Shown here: in pieces, positions 60,342-64,000 of the stretch
How the letters are laid out: each line of letters begins with the position of its first letter
Position numbering within the stretch: the first letter of the stretch is position 1
NCBI RefSeq assembly: GCF_000348985.1
Contig: NC_035928.1
Span: 124,001 to 188,000, forward strand
Direction: 5' to 3'
DNA: 64,000 nt
Source: Huiozyma naganishii CBS 8797
Lineage: Eukaryota; Ascomycota; Saccharomycetes; Saccharomycetales; Saccharomycetaceae
Notes under the pieces: generated by a model
Seen by the model: only the letters and a program-made list of their open reading frames with translations
What the model was told of the DNA's origin: nothing
Databases searched by the model: none
Translations under genes and position numbers: made by a program

Positions 60342-60361
60342 ATGGGCTTTTTGAGGCCCAT
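60342..60361 (+). other. Small hairpin after the SEC4 stop codon
   Basis: ATGGGC at 60342-60347 pairs with GCCCAT at 60356-60361, with an 8-nt loop (TTTTTGAG). It lies 29 bp after the stop, within the SEC4 3' untranslated region. No known function. Confidence 0.5.
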
Positions 60362-60644
60362 CCGTGTACAAAAAGAAGAAGCGAGGACACAATCTTGCAG
60401 AAGGTACAACAAGGTACAGTGATCTGTTCCTCGCAGAAGTGAAGTCAAGTTACGGAAGAAGGGGAGACCAATTTTACCTCCAGCTACTGTAACATAATAT
60501 TTAAACACTCACTCGCAAGAGTCCAACTTTCCTCCCCTCTCTCTCTCCATAACTATGTATACTAGATGTGTATTGACCGACTCATTCACCGTATGAGTGT
60601 TGATAACGGACACTCGATCTGTTCTTGCCGAGTGCTTTGGGTGC

Positions 60645-60650
60645 CACGTG
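60645..60650. promoter_or_regulatory. Pho4-type CACGTG upstream of VTC2
   Basis: CCACGTGC (core 60645-60650) lies 194 bp before the VTC2 start. The 5' flank is C rather than T, which in S. cerevisiae favours Pho4 over Cbf1. VTC genes are induced by phosphate starvation through Pho4, so the site makes sense here. The rest of the 530-bp SEC4-VTC2 space has no other motif I can name apart from the upstream frame at 60721. Confidence 0.7.
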
Positions 60651-60720
60651 CTGCAAGCGAATGAAGAGATGAAATTTCGATGGAAGTTTGGATTTTGTAT
60701 TTAAGCCTTGCGATAACAGT

Positions 60721-60795
60721 ATGCCAAGAGGTACAGTCGGAGCAAGGTGTTGTTGTCGTTGCTGCTGGTGTTGCTCGTTACTGGTTGATTGTTGA
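60721..60795 (+). CDS. Possible upstream ORF in the VTC2 leader (24 codons)
   Basis: ATG at 60721 opens a 24-codon frame ending at TGA 60793-60795, 48 bp before the VTC2 ATG. The predicted peptide has 8 Cys (MPRGTVGARCCCRCCWCC...), which reflects TGT/TGC triplet repeats in the DNA rather than obvious selection. Whether it lies inside the VTC2 transcript depends on the transcription start, which I cannot see. Confidence 0.25.
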   Translation: MPRGTVGARCCCRCCWCCSLLVDC

Positions 60796-60843
60796 GGAAC
60801 TTCAAGGACCCTTTAGTTTTTGTTGTTTTCCTCGAGTGCAAGG

Positions 60844-63360
60844 ATGCTGTTTGGTGTTCGACTGGCAAATGACATCTACCCCCCCTGGAAGGATTCGTAC
60901 ATCAGGTACGACCATCTGAAGGATCTCTTGAAGGAGGATATTGTTGTAAGAGACAGGGATGCGTTGAAAAAGGAGGAGAAGAGCATTGCTGATGCGCGTG
61001 GCTGGACCGATAAGGACGAATCGCGCTTTGTGGAGGCGTTAGATAGCGAGTTGCAGAAAGTTTATACGTTCCAGCTGAACAAGTATAACACGTTGATGGA
61101 GAAATTGAACCAGCTCGAAAAGCAGACGGATACGGAGGAGAAGATCAAGACACTGAACTCTGACGCGTTCCAGCGTATCTTGGAGGACTCTCTAACGGAG
61201 GCTAAAGAATTGGACAACTTTTCGCGGTTGAACTTCACCGGGTTCGTAAAGATCGTCAAGAAACACGATAAGTTACATCCGAAGTACCCATCAGTCAGAT
61301 CTCTGTTGGAGGTACGGCTGAAGGAGCTGCCCTTCCACTCGGAAGAGTATTCGCCCTTGCTATACCGCATTTCTTTACTGTACAACATACTGAGGGGCAA
61401 TTTCAGCACGGTTTCCAAGTCTCTTGCTTCTGCCTCTAAGCTGTCCAATTTTGGATCAGCGGATGGCGGCGATATGGAATTCACAAGCTTCAAGTTTTGG
61501 ATCCACGAGGATAACTTGATGGAGGTCAAAACAATAATCTTGCGGCACTTGCCTGTGTTGGTGTACGCGGCAGCCCCAACCGAAAACAGCAATATGGTCG
61601 ACAAGTTTGAGTCGGATCTGCTGGATGACGACGAGCATGCGCGGTCTTCGAACTCAAGCACAGGGAATATCAGTGAGAGAGGCTTGCAGCACAAATCGCT
61701 GGACCCAACTATCACAAACCTGTATTTTGACAACGAGTATTTTGAACTGTACAACAATAAGCTGCTGAAGAACAGCGCAGCTCCCACTCTCAGATTGCGC
61801 TGGATAGGTAAGCTTTCGGAAAGACCGGATATATTTTTGGAGAAGAGGATGGTGGTCGAAACCGATGACGGCAAGAAGGACTTCGACGAAACAAGGGTCA
61901 AGATGAAGCAGAAATTCTTGAACGGGTTTATCTTCAACGGAGATACCAAGTACAAGGAGCAGATGTTGAAGAAATTGAAGGGCAGCGGGACTGTTGCATC
62001 TGAGTTGGATCGCTTGGGCAACGACTTTGATGAGCTGCAACGATTCATTATGCAAGAGGAGTTACAACCCGTGTTGAGGACCATCTATACAAGAACCGCG
62101 TTTCAGATACCGGGTGATGATAGAATTAGGATCACCATTGACTCCGACATCCTATACGTGAGGGAAGATTCTTTCGATAAGTCGAGACCAATTAGGGATC
62201 CGAAAAACTGGCATAGAACCGATATCGATTCGGATGTTGCCAATCCGCTGAAGTTTTTGCGAACCGGTGAATATGCAAAGTTCCCATTCTCTGTGATGGA
62301 AATCAAGGTGAAGAATTCGAACGTCTCTCAGACACAAACCGGCAATTCTGTATCCGCCCTTAAATTGGCTGGCAAAAATGCTCAATGGATTAGTGACCTG
62401 ACGAATTCACATCTTGTGAAAGAAGTTCCGCGGTTCTCGTTGTATATCCAGGGTGTCGCCTCTTTGTTTAGTGATGATGAGAAGCTGGATGTCCTGCCGT
62501 TCTGGTTACCGGATCTTGAGAATGATATCAGACAAAACCCTTCCCAAGCTTATGATGAGGAAAAGAAAAAAATGAAGAGACAGAAGGAAATTCAAGCAAA
62601 AATTGATGGGATGCGTAGGCTATCAAAGATCCAAATGCCCAGTTCGCCTTCCCATTTCCCTCAGGGAGAAATTGGTCATAGGTCGGATACAAACGCTGAC
62701 CTTGAGGACCATGAATCATCCGATGAGGAATCTGCCGAGGCCCAAAGCACAACTAGGTCAAAAATGCGGACAAGAAAAAGAAAGGAACCTACCTTCTTGA
62801 AAATTCTAGTTGGAAGAGATTCAAAGCTAATTGGTGTTGATTCAGAGGATGAAGAGATTGATCTTCCCTCTGGTGTGAAAAGACCGGAAACGCTATTGAA
62901 GAACGCTGGACCCATTAAAGTGGAAACCAAGGTTTGGTTGGCAAATGAACGGACTTTTAACAGATGGTTACGGGTCACCACATTGTTGAGTGTTTTGACA
63001 TTTTCCATCTACAACTCTGTTAAAAAGGCGGCCTTCCCTGGTCTGGCTAATACTTTGGCGTTCATTTATTTCGCGTTGACATTATTTTGTGGTATATGGT
63101 CGTACGTTGTTTATCTCAAAAGATTGAACGTCATCAAGCAAAGAAGCGGTCAACATTTGGACGCACCATTAGGACCGATTATTGTTGCATTAGTCCTTAT
63201 AGTTTCGCTCGTTATCAATTTTGTGGTTGCCTTTAGAGAAGCAGCCTTGAAGGGCTCATTTAATACAGCCGTTGCTGGTAACCGTCCGGATGATAATATC
63301 CCACAGAAACTGGTACGGATCCAGAGTCTAATTTACAAGCTTGTAGGCGCAGAGAGTTGA
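60844..63360 (+). CDS. VTC2: VTC2, vacuolar transporter chaperone (polyphosphate synthase subunit)
   Basis: The product has 838 residues from the ATG at 60844 ([26 protein letters not shown]); S. cerevisiae Vtc2 has 828. The frame is open upstream to 60820 but without ATG. The N-terminal SPX domain (about residues 1-155) includes the inositol-pyrophosphate-binding Lys segment [15 protein letters not shown] tunnel (TTM/CYTH-like) domain occupies about 190-560, and three membrane spans lie at the end (about 705-800). Vtc2 pairs with catalytic Vtc4 and with Vtc1 to make polyphosphate in the vacuole membrane. It converges with MSH4 as in S. cerevisiae. Confidence 0.95.
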   Translation: MLFGVRLANDIYPPWKDSYIRYDHLKDLLKEDIVVRDRDALKKEEKSIADARGWTDKDESRFVEALDSELQKVYTFQLNKYNTLMEKLNQLEKQTDTEEKIKTLNSDAFQRILEDSLTEAKELDNFSRLNFTGFVKIVKKHDKLHPKYPSVRSLLEVRLKELPFHSEEYSPLLYRISLLYNILRGNFSTVSKSLASASKLSNFGSADGGDMEFTSFKFWIHEDNLMEVKTIILRHLPVLVYAAAPTENSNMVDKFESDLLDDDEHARSSNSSTGNISERGLQHKSLDPTITNLYFDNEYFELYNNKLLKNSAAPTLRLRWIGKLSERPDIFLEKRMVVETDDGKKDFDETRVKMKQKFLNGFIFNGDTKYKEQMLKKLKGSGTVASELDRLGNDFDELQRFIMQEELQPVLRTIYTRTAFQIPGDDRIRITIDSDILYVREDSFDKSRPIRDPKNWHRTDIDSDVANPLKFLRTGEYAKFPFSVMEIKVKNSNVSQTQTGNSVSALKLAGKNAQWISDLTNSHLVKEVPRFSLYIQGVASLFSDDEKLDVLPFWLPDLENDIRQNPSQAYDEEKKKMKRQKEIQAKIDGMRRLSKIQMPSSPSHFPQGEIGHRSDTNADLEDHESSDEESAEAQSTTRSKMRTRKRKEPTFLKILVGRDSKLIGVDSEDEEIDLPSGVKRPETLLKNAGPIKVETKVWLANERTFNRWLRVTTLLSVLTFSIYNSVKKAAFPGLANTLAFIYFALTLFCGIWSYVVYLKRLNVIKQRSGQHLDAPLGPIIVALVLIVSLVINFVVAFREAALKGSFNTAVAGNRPDDNIPQKLVRIQSLIYKLVGAES

Positions 63361-63619
63361 CTTATGAATAAAAATTCTTTTTTTATAATTTTGGGATGTG
63401 CTAACGCACAATAGGCTAAACGACTTTAGCAGTATATAATTATCATAAAATTTCATTCGCATTGATTTTGACGGCTATTACCTCTAATATTTCACTAGCT
63501 GCTTTAATTTGGGTTCAAGAATAAAAAGCGTCTAAAAAGTTTGTCTGGATAGCCTTCAATAACTCATGTGTTACTCCAGCTTCCCCTTCAGCTAGAGTTT
63601 CTTTAGTATGCTTGCCATA

Positions 63620-64000
63620 TTATTTATCTTTTTCTAGCTCATTTACTGCAACTGTATCCGGATCTTTATGCTTCTGCAGATGAGCCATCCGTTGATATCT
63701 TCCAGATTTCTCAAGTAACTTAGCTATCGTCATAGCAGTTTCAGATATCTTTTTGCCAAATAGTGGGCCAACCAGCCTGATTCCATTACCTGATGTTGCC
63801 TCAAAATCAGTAGTAAGTTTATAATGCATTTTCAAAGAGGCAGTTCTTGTAACTTCTGTCTTCATGTGGAAATGAGAAACACTAGGTTTATTTCTCAAAA
63901 GGGCTGGGATTTCCCTAAAGTGGGTAGAGACGAAAACAGAGCAATTTGCTGAAAGAAGATATTCAGTAATTGCAAGAGAGATTGCCAAGCCGTCCCCAAT
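63620..64000 (-). CDS. MSH4: MSH4, meiotic MutS homologue (3' part only)
   Basis: The last 126 codons plus stop are in the window; the frame runs off the right edge. The part seen starts IGDGLAISLAITEYLL and includes the MutS-family segment FVSTHF (after the Walker B region), then HFHMKT and the C-terminal helices with LVGPLFGKKISETAMTIAKLL. Msh4 pairs with Msh5 to stabilise crossover intermediates in meiosis and has no mismatch-repair role. Assignment to Msh4 among MutS homologues rests on its position next to VTC2 (YFL003C) and the sequence of this end. Confidence 0.88.
   Translation of the reverse strand: MGDGLAISLAITEYLLSANCSVFVSTHFREIPALLRNKPSVSHFHMKTEVTRTASLKMHYKLTTDFEATSGNGIRLVGPLFGKKISETAMTIAKLLEKSGRYQRMAHLQKHKDPDTVAVNELEKDK

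Overview
The window is a stretch of nuclear chromosome from a budding yeast of the family Saccharomycetaceae. Genes are compact and nearly intron-free. The one intron, in RPS0, has the yeast GTATGT / TACTAAC / CAG signals. Almost every protein is close to a named Saccharomyces cerevisiae protein. Gene order supports a post-whole-genome-duplication species. From 1 to about 48 kb the genes follow S. cerevisiae chromosome VII right arm in reverse (CCH1-GPI1-RSM27-RPS0-RTA1-SLI1-ZPR1-YGR210C-TRX2-SER2-CIR1-MVB12-TDA10-ADE3-YCH1 ... ELP2-PMT6-YPP1-SNG1-FYV8 ... XKS1-PDX1 ... TDH-HIP1). ILV3, MET3 and SUI2, which lie on chromosome X in S. cerevisiae, are interleaved at the places expected from the ancestral order, while SKI6, PCT1, GPI14, TMA22 and others are absent. 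That is the signature of independent loss from duplicated sister regions. The higher GC of many genes and this content would fit a Kazachstania species such as K. naganishii; this species guess is inference.

Layout. 1-5 kb: N-terminal end of the calcium channel gene CCH1, GPI1, and two ribosomal protein genes (mitochondrial RSM27, cytosolic RPS0). 5.5-8.3 kb: tandem RTA1-family membrane protein genes, the first with a frameshift. 8.3-20 kb: a dense, visibly GC-rich block of small metabolic and housekeeping genes, including a second frameshifted gene, the YGR210C GTPase. 20-23.8 kb: ILV3, a tRNA-Gly(GCC) and a gene-poor spacer with degenerate minisatellites. 23.8-36 kb: ELP2, PMT6, YPP1, SNG1, FYV8. 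36-37.6 kb: a gene-free spacer where SKI6 would be expected. 37.6-48 kb: XKS1, PDX1, MET3, GAPDH (TDH), SUI2, HIP1. 48.7-64 kb: a second synteny block equal to S. cerevisiae chromosome VI left arm (SMC1-BLM10-SEC4-VTC2-MSH4, the last cut by the window edge). The junction between the two blocks lies in the HIP1-SMC1 intergenic region.

Several promoters carry recognisable binding motifs that match the function of the gene they precede: Rap1 before RPS0, PAC plus RRPE between ZPR1 and YGR210C, a Yap1 site before TRX2, Gcn4/Bas1 sites before ILV3, ADE3 and HIP1, two Pdr1/Pdr3 elements before SNG1, a Met31/32-Cbf1 cluster before MET3, an MCB before SMC1 and a Pho4-type site before VTC2. I found no new multi-gene system, mobile element or CRISPR-like structure. 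The most notable items are two single-base frameshifts, both at GGGG runs, the regulatory clusters, the abrupt GC-rich block, and the two gene-poor spacers.
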